Assembly: GCA_035551675.1 (NCBI GenBank)
Contig: DASZMV010000022.1
Location: forward strand, 37,611-101,610
Direction: 5' to 3'
Source of the DNA: JAFECT01 sp035551675
GTDB lineage: Bacteria > Pseudomonadota > Alphaproteobacteria > Caulobacterales > Caulobacteraceae
DNA: 64,000 bases
Positions 48,179 through 56,512 of this stretch are shown here, piece by piece. Position 1 is the first letter of the stretch, and each line of letters opens with the position of its first letter. A model generated the notes under the pieces. The model did not search any database. It saw only the letters and a list, made by a program, of their open reading frames with translations, and was not told the origin of the DNA. The position numbers were made by a program, and so were the translations under genes.

Positions 48179-48646
48179 TCAGTCCTTGCTGGTAATGGTG
48201 CGCTTGAGGTGATGCGGGCGCGCCTTCAGGCCCTGGGCGAGTTTGGCGCGCTGGTCCGGCGTCATATTGACCATATAGTCAAGCACGGCGTCGTCGGACT
48301 TGGCGTGGCCGGTGGCTTCCTCGCCGCGGGCCTTGGCCAGCAGGGCCGACACCGCGGCGCGGTCGAAGGTCGGTTTCGACGCGAGGGCGGCGGCCTGGAT
48401 GCGATCCTGTCGCGCGGCGTCGAAGTCGGTGCGGATCGAGCCCGACCGCGCGCGCATGAAATTGCGCAGGTCCGCGTGCACCTTGGGATCGAGCGTGCGC
48501 GCGGCAATGGCGAGCTGGGTCGGCTGACGCAGCGTCCCCTCGTCGATCAGTCGCCGCCACTTCAGAAACGCCGCGGCGTCCGCGCACACGAGAAACACGT
48601 TGAGCAGGATCGACAGCGCCAGAAGGATCTTCAGGCCTCGGCTCAT
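48179..48646 (-). CDS. ZraP/CpxP-like periplasmic heavy-metal-sensor protein
   Basis: A 155-residue protein with an N-terminal membrane or signal segment (ILLALSILLNVFLVCADAAA) and a helical mature region. Residues such as LRNFMRARSGSIRTDFDAAR and VNMTPDQRAKLAQGLKAR resemble the ZraP/periplasmic heavy metal sensor group (LTxxQR-type). Its ATG overlaps the anti-sigma stop by one base (TGATG), so the three genes form one operon. It may modulate the sigma/anti-sigma pair in response to an envelope signal; that is inference. Confidence 0.7.
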   Translation of the reverse strand: MSRGLKILLALSILLNVFLVCADAAAFLKWRRLIDEGTLRQPTQLAIAARTLDPKVHADLRNFMRARSGSIRTDFDAARQDRIQAAALASKPTFDRAAVSALLAKARGEEATGHAKSDDAVLDYMVNMTPDQRAKLAQGLKARPHHLKRTITSKD

Positions 48647-49065
48647 CAGAGGATCTCCGCGAGGTCGTTATCGGTCCAGCCGGCGTCCGCGTTGGCGGCG
48701 ATGACGGTGTCGGTATTGGAGGTGGCGCTTACGCGGTCCATGGCCATAACGCCCAGGAGCGCGCCCGCGGCGCAGGCCGCGGCAAATCCGGCGCTTGGAA
48801 TCCAGAACCACGCGTTGGCGCGGAGCCGTCGCGGCCGCGGTTGCGGAGCAAGCGCAATGACTTTCTGGCGCAGTTCATGGGTCGGTTGCGGTTGCGCGAC
48901 CGACTCGAGCGCCGCGTCGATCATGCGCGCCTCGAACAGAAGGCGTTCGCTCTCGGTGCGATTGGCGGCGGCGTAGGCAACCGCTGCGTCGCGCTCGGCG
49001 GCGGGCCAGCGTTTGAAGTTCGCGCCGTAAGCGCTCGCGAGCTGTTCGAAACGGGACGCGTCCAT
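48646..49065 (-). CDS. Probable membrane anti-sigma factor
   Basis: 139 residues from the ATG at 49065 (AAAGGA 7 bases upstream). The cytosolic N-terminal region (MDASRFEQLASAYGANFKRW, then RDAAVAYAAANRTESERLLF) is followed by one transmembrane helix (WIPSAGFAAACAAGALLGVM) and a short periplasmic tail. Position directly behind an ECF sigma gene (4-bp gap) and topology indicate the anti-sigma factor. No zinc-binding HxxxCxxC motif is seen, so it is not a classic ZAS protein. Confidence 0.72.
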   Translation of the reverse strand: MDASRFEQLASAYGANFKRWPAAERDAAVAYAAANRTESERLLFEARMIDAALESVAQPQPTHELRQKVIALAPQPRPRRLRANAWFWIPSAGFAAACAAGALLGVMAMDRVSATSNTDTVIAANADAGWTDNDLAEIL

Positions 49066-49069
49066 CGCC

Positions 49070-49657
49070 TTATCCTTTCGACCGTCGGGCCGGCGCTTCA
49101 TCCGCCAGTCCGGTCCGCAGCGCACGGCGGCCGCGCGAGAGCAGGCTCTCGAGGGCCTCGACACTGATGTCCATGAGGCGCGCGGCCTCGATGTTGGAGA
49201 GTTCCTGATAGTGACAAAGCACGATCGCCTCGCGCTGGCGCTCGGGCAGAAGGGCGAGTTGCGCGTTGACCCGCGCGCCGAGTTCGCGCTGTTCGAGACC
49301 TCGGTCCGCCAGCGGGCTCGGGTCGGGGCGCTCGGGCGTTTCGGCCACCGGTTCTTCGCGGCGGCGGCGCAGGCGGTCGTAGCAGAGGTTCAGGGCCACC
49401 CGGTGCATCCAGGTGTCGAAACGCGCGGCGCCCGGCTTCCACGCCGGGGCCTGCTTCCAGACCCGTAAGAACACTTCTTGCGCCACGTCTTCCGCCTCGA
49501 ACCCATCGCCAAGCATCCGGCGGGCCAGTCCCAGCATGCGAGGAAGCTTTCGAGCCACGAAAGCCTGCACGGCCGCGGCGTCGCCGCGTCCGATGCGCTC
49601 CACCAGCTCCTCGTCAGGATCGGCCGTATCGCGTCCCAAGTCGCACCCAGGTCTCAA
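49070..49657 (-). CDS. ECF-family RNA polymerase sigma factor
   Basis: A 195-residue group IV sigma factor. Region 2 (VARKLPRMLGLARRMLGDGF, then EDVAQEVFLRVWKQAPAWKP with FDTWMHRVALNLCYDRLRRR) and region 4 (LALLPERQREAIVLCHYQEL, then NIEAARLMDISVEALESLLS) are intact. It heads an operon with an anti-sigma factor and a ZraP-like protein, so it is probably released on an envelope or metal stress and likely autoregulated from the 118-bp upstream gap. Confidence 0.92.
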   Translation of the reverse strand: MRPGCDLGRDTADPDEELVERIGRGDAAAVQAFVARKLPRMLGLARRMLGDGFEAEDVAQEVFLRVWKQAPAWKPGAARFDTWMHRVALNLCYDRLRRRREEPVAETPERPDPSPLADRGLEQRELGARVNAQLALLPERQREAIVLCHYQELSNIEAARLMDISVEALESLLSRGRRALRTGLADEAPARRSKG

Positions 49658-49775
49658 CTCGAGCCGCTATCCTATCCGCCGGTTGAGCGATCGTCCCTCG
49701 TCGCTTGCTGTTTCCACCGGGCGCGGCGTCGGCCGCGCCACCCCTTAGAACGGCGCCCCCCTGGTTTTCCGTCGG

Positions 49776-52691
49776 TTAGGCGTCGGGCGGGACGACCAGG
49801 GCGAGAAAGGCGGCGCGGGCTCGCGCGCGGGTCGCGGTGAGCCGTATCTCAAGCGCCATAAGGGATTCGCAGCCGCCGGCGCGGGCAAGACGACGTTGAT
49901 AGGGTTCCGGTTCGAGGCTGGGATCCGTGCGGGATTCGACCGCCGCGCGGGCGAGTTGAGCCAGGCCCTGCTGCAGGGCCCAGGCCTCGGCGAGGGGCTC
50001 AACCTGCGCCTGCGACACCTCGCCGCTGCCGACCAGGGCTGTAAACGCGTCGAGCACGCCGCGGCGCAAGGGTCGGTTCGGATCGGCCCCGGCGATCTGG
50101 AGGAACTGGGCGGCGAATTCGGCGTCGATCAGGCCGCCCGGCGTGCGCTTCATGTCCCAGAAGCCGTAGGGCGGCCGCTCCCGCTCCATCAGCCGGCGCA
50201 TGTCGAGCACATCGCTCGCGGTCGCCGCCCGGTCGCGCGGCCGCCGGAGCGCCGCGTCGACGACGCCGGACACCGCGGCGCCGAACGCCTCGGTCGTGGA
50301 CCAGACCACGCGCGCGCGAGTGAGCGCGAGCATCTCCCAGGTATCGGCCTCCTCGGCGTAATAGCGCTCGAAGCTGTTCAGGGTCACCGCGACCGGGCCC
50401 TTCGCGCCGGACGGCCTGAGCTGCATGTCGATGGTATAGAGCTCGCCCTCGGCCGTCGGCGCCGATAGAGCCGCGATCAGGCGTTGGGTAAAGCGAGAAA
50501 AGAACGTCTCCGCCGCCCAGCCCTTGCCGAGCGAGACTGCGTTCGGATCGCCCGGCGCATAGATGGTCATCAGGTCGAGATCGGACATGGCCGTCATTTC
50601 GCGCGAGCCGAGCTTGCCCAGCGCCAATACCGCCACGTCGCCCGCGAGCGCGCCGCCGATGCGCGCGGCTTCCTTCAGCGCCGCAGGCGCGAGGCCGCGA
50701 ACGCAAGCCTGGGCGAGATCGGCATAGGCTTCGCCGGCGATGGTGGCGGTGGTGGTTCCGGAGATGATCTGGAAACCGATGCGGAACGCCTGTTCGCGGT
50801 GGATGCGACGCACCGCGTCCATGGACTCTTCGAAGTTGCCCCGCGCGGCTTCCTCGACGATCTGGGCGGTGACGCCGCTGTCTTCGCCGAGCGGCGCGAA
50901 AAAGTCGCGGTCGAGCACCGCGTCGAGCGCCGCGGGGCGTCGCGCCAGGGTGGAGGCGAGCTTGGGCGAGAAGGCCATAACCTCGACCAGCATGTCGAAC
51001 AGGTTGCTGTGGGCGAGAAACAGCGACTGGATCTGCACGCCGCTCGACAGGGCGCTGAAGAAGGCGGCGAAGCGCGCGAAGGCGGCGTCCGGGGCCCCGG
51101 TCAGACGCACGGTCTCCAGCAGTTTCGGCGCGAGACGGGTGAACAGCTCGCGCCCGCGTTCGGTGCGGGTCGCGGGAATGCGGCCGTGGTGCCAGGCGCG
51201 GATGGTTGCCGCGACCTGGTGCGGGTTGGAAAAGCCCATGTGGGCGAGCGTGGCGAGGGTCTCCGGATCGTCGTCGACGCCGGTGAACACCAGGCTGCCG
51301 AGCGGCGAGGACAGGGGTTCGGCTTCGGCGAACAGTTCGCCGTAGCAGCGGTTCACCGTCTTCAGGGTGTCGGACACGCGCGCGTCGAAGCGGGAAAGGG
51401 CGTCTTCGCTGGAAAGCGCCGCGACCCGCGTCCGCGCCTCGTCGTCTTCCGGCAGGGTGTGGGTCTGTTCGTCCTCGAGCATCTGAATACGATGCTCCCA
51501 GGCGCGCAGGTCGCGATACGCGGTCGTGAGATCGCCGGCGACCGCGCCGAGCACGTGGCCCGCGGCGCGCAGGGCCTGGAGCGCGTCGAGGGTGCGCGGC
51601 GAACGCAGGCCGCGGTCGCGACCGCCGAGGATCAGCTGTTGGGTCTGGACGAAGAACTCGATTTCGCGAATACCGCCGGCGCCGAGTTTCAGATTGGCGC
51701 CCGCCGCCTCGAGCCGTTCGTCGGCGCGGTGGACATGGATCTGACGCTTGATCGAATGGACGTCGGAAATCGCCGCATAGTCGAGGCTGCGCCGCCAGAC
51801 GAAGGGTTCGAGGTCCTTCAGGAACGCCCGCGCCCGCGCCGCGTCGCCCATCACCGGCCGCGCCTTGATGAAGGCCGCCCGCTCCCAGTTCTGGCCCACC
51901 GTCTCATAGTAATGCAGCGCCGCATTGGCGCGCACCACCGGCGGCGTCGTGGACGGGTCGGGCCGCAGGCGCAGGTCGACGCGGAACACGTAGCCTTCGG
52001 CGGTGCGCTCGGAGAGCAGGCTAGCCAGGGTCTGGGCGCAGCGATCGACGAAGGCCTGGGGCTCGACCTTGTCGGAAATCTGCAGCGCCTCGGGCTCGTA
52101 GAACAGCGACAGGTCGATATCGCTGGAGTAGTTGAGCTCGCCCGCGCCCCACTTGCCCATGGCGAAGCCGAACAATCCGGGGATCGGGCCTTCCGGCCCC
52201 ACCGCGGGCGCGAGCAGGCGTCCCCTTTCCCGTTCCAGATGCGCAACGACGCAGAGCGCCGCCGTCACCGTCGCGTCGGCGAAACGCGTGAGGGCGCCGG
52301 TCACCGCCTCCAGGGACCACAGGTCGCCCAGGTCTGCTAGCGCGGCGAGCAGGTGCGCGTCGCTCTTCAGCAGGCGCAGGCGGCGCTTGGCGGCGTCCAG
52401 GTCGAGGGCATGAGCGCCCACGGCGAGCGTTGCGTCGATCAGATCGTCGAGCCTTGTTTCGGCGTCGGTTTCCAGAATGGCGCGCAGCCGCTCCGGCGAG
52501 CGGCGCGCGAGACTCGACAGATAGGGCGAAGCCGCGAACACCGGCGCCAGCGCGGGCCACGCCTGGTCGAGCATCGGGCGCCAGCCGGCGGCGGCGGCGG
52601 ACTCGGAGAGAATCTCGAACGCACGTTCGGCGGCGGCGGCGTTGGTGATCGGTCCGCAGGGTCGGGTCAGTGCGGCGAGCGGCTCTGCCAT
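49776..52691 (-). CDS. glnE: Bifunctional glutamine-synthetase adenylyltransferase/deadenylylase
   Basis: A 971-residue enzyme that adenylylates and deadenylylates glutamine synthetase according to PII state and glutamine. Two nucleotidyltransferase domains are visible: the N-terminal adenylyl-removase site GELNYSSDIDLSLFYEPEAL (about residue 180) and the C-terminal adenylyltransferase site KLGSREMTAMSDLDLMTIYA (about residue 700), each followed by a helical GlnD-PII-uridylyltransferase-like segment. Length agrees with the family (940-990). The downstream kinase gene ends 5 bp before its start codon on the same strand. Confidence 0.95.
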   Translation of the reverse strand: MAEPLAALTRPCGPITNAAAAERAFEILSESAAAAGWRPMLDQAWPALAPVFAASPYLSSLARRSPERLRAILETDAETRLDDLIDATLAVGAHALDLDAAKRRLRLLKSDAHLLAALADLGDLWSLEAVTGALTRFADATVTAALCVVAHLERERGRLLAPAVGPEGPIPGLFGFAMGKWGAGELNYSSDIDLSLFYEPEALQISDKVEPQAFVDRCAQTLASLLSERTAEGYVFRVDLRLRPDPSTTPPVVRANAALHYYETVGQNWERAAFIKARPVMGDAARARAFLKDLEPFVWRRSLDYAAISDVHSIKRQIHVHRADERLEAAGANLKLGAGGIREIEFFVQTQQLILGGRDRGLRSPRTLDALQALRAAGHVLGAVAGDLTTAYRDLRAWEHRIQMLEDEQTHTLPEDDEARTRVAALSSEDALSRFDARVSDTLKTVNRCYGELFAEAEPLSSPLGSLVFTGVDDDPETLATLAHMGFSNPHQVAATIRAWHHGRIPATRTERGRELFTRLAPKLLETVRLTGAPDAAFARFAAFFSALSSGVQIQSLFLAHSNLFDMLVEVMAFSPKLASTLARRPAALDAVLDRDFFAPLGEDSGVTAQIVEEAARGNFEESMDAVRRIHREQAFRIGFQIISGTTTATIAGEAYADLAQACVRGLAPAALKEAARIGGALAGDVAVLALGKLGSREMTAMSDLDLMTIYAPGDPNAVSLGKGWAAETFFSRFTQRLIAALSAPTAEGELYTIDMQLRPSGAKGPVAVTLNSFERYYAEEADTWEMLALTRARVVWSTTEAFGAAVSGVVDAALRRPRDRAATASDVLDMRRLMERERPPYGFWDMKRTPGGLIDAEFAAQFLQIAGADPNRPLRRGVLDAFTALVGSGEVSQAQVEPLAEAWALQQGLAQLARAAVESRTDPSLEPEPYQRRLARAGGCESLMALEIRLTATRARARAAFLALVVPPDA

Positions 52692-52695
52692 CGCG

Positions 52696-54099
52696 TCAGA
52701 GCGCCGGCGGGAACACGAGCGCGGCGCGCAGGCCCGGTCCGTTGCCGTCCACCATGCCGGGGCCTTCGCTCAGTTCGAGGCGGCCGCCGTGCACCTCGGC
52801 CACCGCCTGCACCAGCGCCAGCCCCAGGCCGGAGCCCGATTTCGTGCGGCTGTTTTCCAGACGCACGAAGCGCTGCACCACCCGGTCGCGGTCGGCTTCG
52901 GGAACGCCGGGGCCGGTGTCGGTGACGGAGAACTCGATCTCGCCGTTGGAGCGGCGGCGCGTGCGCAGCATCACGGCGCCGCCCTTGGGCGTGTACTTCA
53001 TACTGTTGTCGATCAGGTTGGCGAGCGCCTGCGCGATGAACTCGCGGTTGCCCTTCAGCATCAGGTTGCGCTGCACTTCGGCCTTGAAGTCGAGGCCCAT
53101 GTCCTCGGATGCCGGCTCGTACAGTTCGGCCATGTCGGCGCCCAGGTCGCCCGCGTCGAACACCTCGGGATTGGGCGGCTCGCCCGCGGCGCGCAGACGC
53201 GAGATGGCGAGCACGGCGTTGAAGGTCTTCAACAGCTCGTCGGTTTCGTCCAGGGCCGTCACCACCGCGCTCTTGGGATCGATCTTGCCGGCCTCGGCGT
53301 CGAGCATGGCGACTTCGAGCTTGGCGCGCATGCGGGTGAGCGGCGAACGCAGGTCGTGGGCGATGGCGTCGCCCGCGTGACGGATCGAAGCCATGGACTG
53401 TTCGAGGCGCGCCAGCATGGCGTTCAACCCGATGGCCAGTTCGTCCAGTTCGTCGCCCCCGCCCCGGACCTTGGCGCGGGCGCCGATGTCGCCGGCCTCG
53501 ACCGCGGCGACCACGCGATTCAACTCGCCCATGCTGCGTTCGACGTTGCGGCTGATCACCAGGCCGCCGAGCAGGCCCATGAACAGGACCAGCGCCCCGG
53601 CGCCCCACAGCGCGTGGGTAACGCGGTTGAGGTGCTCTTCCGCCTCGCCCTGATCGATGCCGACGAACAACGAGCCGCCGCCCGCGAGCGGGATCTGTTC
53701 GCCGCGCGCGCCCTTGCGCTGCACCGTGCCGGAGGAGTCGGTGTTGGTGACGGTGAAACTCTGCCAGGTCGGCTTGCCGTGGTAGCCGGTGATGGGGCTC
53801 GGCGAGATGTTGCCGGTCGATTTGCCCGTGGGGTCGGAATAGCGATAGAGGTACGAACCGCCGCGCAGGATGCGCTCGACCAGCGCTTCGTTCAGCGCGT
53901 CGCCGCCGCGCGCGTTGTAGATCGACTGAAGATCGTTCATCTCCAGCCGCACCTCGGTCGTTGCACGGTGCTCAGCTTCGTTGCGGGTGGCGACGTAGAT
54001 GTAGGCGAGCAGCGCGCTCGACACCGCCGCGAACAGCGCCAGGAACAGCAGCGTCAGACGAAACGGCGTGCGCCGCAGCAGAGACGTGAAGCGCATCAT
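52696..54099 (-). CDS. Sensor histidine kinase (FeuQ-like) of a two-component pair
   Basis: A 467-residue membrane kinase: helix 1 (FRLTLLFLALFAAVSSALLA), a periplasmic domain of about 120 residues, helix 2 (WGAGALVLFMGLLGGLVISR), HAMP, then the phosphoacceptor AIAHDLRSPLTRMRAKLEVA (H248) and a HATPase domain (LANLIDNSMKYTPKGG, GSGLGLALVQAVAE). Two start ATGs are possible (54099 and 54096). The first overlaps the TGA of the DUF559 gene, and the ribosome binding site GGGGAGGG comes from the DUF559 cassette's inverted repeat. In rhizobia the equivalent position after cycHJKL-degP is held by feuPQ; I recall that synteny and do not see it proven here. Confidence 0.9.
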   Translation of the reverse strand: MMRFTSLLRRTPFRLTLLFLALFAAVSSALLAYIYVATRNEAEHRATTEVRLEMNDLQSIYNARGGDALNEALVERILRGGSYLYRYSDPTGKSTGNISPSPITGYHGKPTWQSFTVTNTDSSGTVQRKGARGEQIPLAGGGSLFVGIDQGEAEEHLNRVTHALWGAGALVLFMGLLGGLVISRNVERSMGELNRVVAAVEAGDIGARAKVRGGGDELDELAIGLNAMLARLEQSMASIRHAGDAIAHDLRSPLTRMRAKLEVAMLDAEAGKIDPKSAVVTALDETDELLKTFNAVLAISRLRAAGEPPNPEVFDAGDLGADMAELYEPASEDMGLDFKAEVQRNLMLKGNREFIAQALANLIDNSMKYTPKGGAVMLRTRRRSNGEIEFSVTDTGPGVPEADRDRVVQRFVRLENSRTKSGSGLGLALVQAVAEVHGGRLELSEGPGMVDGNGPGLRAALVFPPAL

Positions 54100-54482
54100 C
54101 CCTCCCCTTCATGGGGAGGGTGGCCGCGAAGCGGCCGGGTGGGGAAGCGTTGTTCAAGCGCCGCCACAATCCGTTGAACAACGCCGTCGACGTTGTTCAT
54201 GACCTCGGCGTTTCTGAAGCGCAGTGTCAAAAATCCGGCGCGGGTAAGCACTCGATCTCTTACCGCATCGTGTTCGGCTTGTACCGACTCCAGATGTTGA
54301 GCGCCATCGAGCTCCACAACGAGATGTCGGTTGAAGCACACGAAGTCGAGGTAATAGCCCTTGAATGGCGCTTGGCGACGGAGGTGATGGCCCTTGTCAC
54401 GCAATTGCTTCAGTCGCGACCAAAGGCGCCTTTCGAAGAGCGTCGAGTTGTTTCGCAACTCCCTCGCCCGTTTCGTCGACAC
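54096..54482 (-). CDS. DUF559 endonuclease-like protein
   Basis: 128 residues from a GTG at 54482. The DUF559 fold, related to very-short-patch-repair endonucleases, is recognisable: ARELRNNSTLFERRLWSRLK, FRRQAPFKGYYLDFVCFNRH read approximately (LRRQAPFKG, YYLDFVCFNRHLVVELDGAQ), then VLTRAGFLTLRFRNAEVMNN. The D-F-V-C and V-E-L-D-G acidic residues are the likely metal ligands. The last 14 or so residues (PLRGHPPHEGEG) are encoded by the flanking inverted repeat. The gene is inserted between a response regulator and its kinase, and its stop overlaps the kinase start. Confidence 0.85.
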   Translation of the reverse strand: MSTKRARELRNNSTLFERRLWSRLKQLRDKGHHLRRQAPFKGYYLDFVCFNRHLVVELDGAQHLESVQAEHDAVRDRVLTRAGFLTLRFRNAEVMNNVDGVVQRIVAALEQRFPTRPLRGHPPHEGEG

Positions 54483-54536
54483 CGGCCTCCCCCCACCCTG
54501 TCGCTTCGCGACTGTCCCTCCCCATAAAGGGGAGGG
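54100..54536. mobile_element. DUF559 cassette bounded by inverted repeats
   Basis: The arms 54100-54144 (45 bp) and 54491-54536 (46 bp) are reverse complements with a few mismatches and one extra base. Each consists of two adjacent hairpins: CCCTCCCC-TTnAT-GGGGAGGG and a second around CGCGAAGCG, ending GGGTGGGG. The segment begins at the base after the response regulator TAA and ends at the base before the first kinase ATG, so it replaces the whole intergenic space. It encodes only the DUF559 protein. Transposition has not been shown; a mobile or formerly mobile cassette is inferred. Confidence 0.6.
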
Positions 54537-55208
54537 TTACGCTTCCAACCGATACCCCGCGCCGCGGACCGTCTGCAGCATCGGGCGGTCGAAGCCCTTG
54601 TCGATCTTCGAGCGCAGGCGCGAGATGTGCACGTCGATGACATTGGTCTGGGGGTCGAAGTGATACTCCCAGACCTTCTCGAGCAGCATGGTGCGCGTGA
54701 CCGACTGGCCGGCGTGGCGCATGAGGAATTCGAGCAGCTGAAACTCGCGCGGCTGCAGGTCGATGTCGGTCCCCGAGCGGGTGACGGTGCGCCCGATCAG
54801 GTCCATCTCGAGCTCGCCGACCTTCAGCACGGTCTGCACCGAGCCGGTCTCTCTGCGGCGCGCCAAGGCTTCGACGCGCGCCACCAGTTCGGCAAAGGCG
54901 TAGGGCTTCACCAGATAGTCGTCGCCGCCGGCCTTCAGGCCCGTGATCCGGTCGTTCACTTCGCCGAGCGCGGAGAGGAACAGCACCGGCGTCTGGTCGC
55001 CCTCGCGCCGCAGGGTTTCGACCATGGCCAGACCGTCGAGCTTGGGCAGCATGCGGTCGACCACATAGACGTCGAAGCCGCCCTTCTGCGCCGCAAGCAG
55101 GCCCTCGGCCCCGTCCGGGGCGTGGACGGGCTCGAACCCGGATTCGGTGAGGCCGCGGACCATGGCGGCGCCGGCCTCCAGGTCGTCTTCGACGATCAAT
55201 ACGCGCAT
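54537..55208 (-). CDS. OmpR-family response regulator (FeuP-like)
   Basis: 223 residues from the ATG at 55208 (MRVLIVEDDLEAGAAMVRGL). The receiver domain has the acidic pocket E7/D8/D9, phosphoacceptor D51 (DVYVVDRMLPKLDG) and a Lys in YLVKPYAF. The winged-helix effector domain ends VIDVHISRLRSKIDKGFDRP, then VRGAGYRLEA. Its partner kinase is the next gene but one, separated by the DUF559 cassette that begins directly after this gene's stop codon. Confidence 0.93.
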   Translation of the reverse strand: MRVLIVEDDLEAGAAMVRGLTESGFEPVHAPDGAEGLLAAQKGGFDVYVVDRMLPKLDGLAMVETLRREGDQTPVLFLSALGEVNDRITGLKAGGDDYLVKPYAFAELVARVEALARRRETGSVQTVLKVGELEMDLIGRTVTRSGTDIDLQPREFQLLEFLMRHAGQSVTRTMLLEKVWEYHFDPQTNVIDVHISRLRSKIDKGFDRPMLQTVRGAGYRLEA

Positions 55209-55286
55209 GGGGTCCCTGATTCCCAAGGCTACGGTCGGACGAAGCCCGACGGAACGGATTCGCTCTCGGCCTATTTAGCCGGTTTT

Positions 55287-56441
55287 TCAAATGGATTCTT
55301 GGAAAGGTTTCCGCGCCTGCTCGGCGAACCACGGCTGCAGCCGGCGCAGGGCCTCCTCGACCAGGGGCGTCGAGACCGCGAAACTGAAGCGCATGAAGCG
55401 ATGTCCCTCGACCGGGTCGAAGTCGACGCCCGGCGCGGCGGCCACGCCGGTATCGCGCAGCAGCCGCTCGCAGAAGGCCAGGCTGTCGTCGGTCAGATGG
55501 CCGACGTCGGCCCAGATGTAGAAGGCGCCGTCGGGCGGCGCGATCGAGGTCAGTCCCATCGCCGGCAGCGCCTCGAGCATGAGCCTGCGGTTGCGCCGGT
55601 AGGTCTCGACGTGACCCTCCAGTTCGTCATGGCAGTCCATCGCGACGAGGGCGGCGTGCTGGCTGAGCGACGGCGGCGTCAGAAACAACGTGCCGACGCA
55701 GGCGCGCGTTCTCGCGAGCAGATCTTCCGGCGCGACGACCCAACCGAGCCGCCATCCCGCCATGGAAAAGTATTTCGAGAAACTGTTGAGCACGATGCAG
55801 TCCGGCGCGAACTCGAGCATGGAGCGCGCGGGTTCGCCGTAACTCAGGCCGTGATAGATTTCGTCGGAGATGATGCGGATGCGCTTGGCGCGGCATACTT
55901 CGGCGATGGCGGCGAGATCGTGCGGCGCAATGATGGTCCCGGTCGGGTTGGCCGGGCTCGCGACGATGACCGCGGCGGGCGCCGGGTCGAGCGCGTCCAG
56001 CGCCTGCGGCGTCAGTTGAAAGCGCACGTTCGATCCGCACGCGATCTCCACCGGTTCGAGGTGTAGGGCGCGGATGACGTTGCGGTAGGCGACGTAGCCG
56101 GGCCGTGCGGCGGCGATGCGCTGACCGGGCTCGAACCCCGAGGTCAGCGCCAGCACCAACGCCGGCGACGCGCCGGAGGTCAGGACAATGCGCTCGGGGT
56201 CGATGTCGAGTCCATATTCGGACCGGTACCGAGCCGCGATGCGCTGGCGCAGCGGCGCACTCTCCCAATAGCCCATGGCGTCGGCGTCGAGCACGCGGTG
56301 CGCCGCATCGATCGCCGCCTTGGGCGCGCCGGTCGAGGGCTGACCGAACTCCATGTGGACGATCGAGCGGTCCTGCGCCTTCAGCTCGTGGGCGAGACCG
56401 CTGATCCTGAGGGCGTAGAACGGATCGACCTGTGCAGGCAT
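55287..56441 (-). CDS. Class I/II PLP-dependent aminotransferase
   Basis: A 384-residue fold-type I aminotransferase. The substrate region (IVHMEFGQPSTGAPKAAIDA), ASPANPTGTIIAP, the PLP-binding Asp/Tyr segment SDEIYHGLSYG and the Schiff-base lysine K223 in NSFSKYFSMAGWRLGWVVAP are present. PDGAFYIWADV and FMRFSFAVS (Arg for the alpha-carboxylate) complete the site. The amino acid specificity cannot be read from sequence. Single gene between degP and the two-component operon. Confidence 0.9.
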   Translation of the reverse strand: MPAQVDPFYALRISGLAHELKAQDRSIVHMEFGQPSTGAPKAAIDAAHRVLDADAMGYWESAPLRQRIAARYRSEYGLDIDPERIVLTSGASPALVLALTSGFEPGQRIAAARPGYVAYRNVIRALHLEPVEIACGSNVRFQLTPQALDALDPAPAAVIVASPANPTGTIIAPHDLAAIAEVCRAKRIRIISDEIYHGLSYGEPARSMLEFAPDCIVLNSFSKYFSMAGWRLGWVVAPEDLLARTRACVGTLFLTPPSLSQHAALVAMDCHDELEGHVETYRRNRRLMLEALPAMGLTSIAPPDGAFYIWADVGHLTDDSLAFCERLLRDTGVAAAPGVDFDPVEGHRFMRFSFAVSTPLVEEALRRLQPWFAEQARKPFQESI

Positions 56442-56464
56442 GGTTGTAGCCCCCTAACGAAAGC

Positions 56465-56488
56465 GGCCACACCCGTCAGGATGTGGCC
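56465..56488 (-). terminator. Hairpin after degP
   Basis: GGCCACA (56465-56471) and TGTGGCC (56482-56488) pair. On the minus strand the hairpin is followed by GCTTTCGTTA, only weakly T-rich. It is placed 25 bp after the degP stop codon. Confidence 0.5.
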
Positions 56489-56512
56489 GGTCGCGCCGTT
56501 TGTTTGCGCCGT

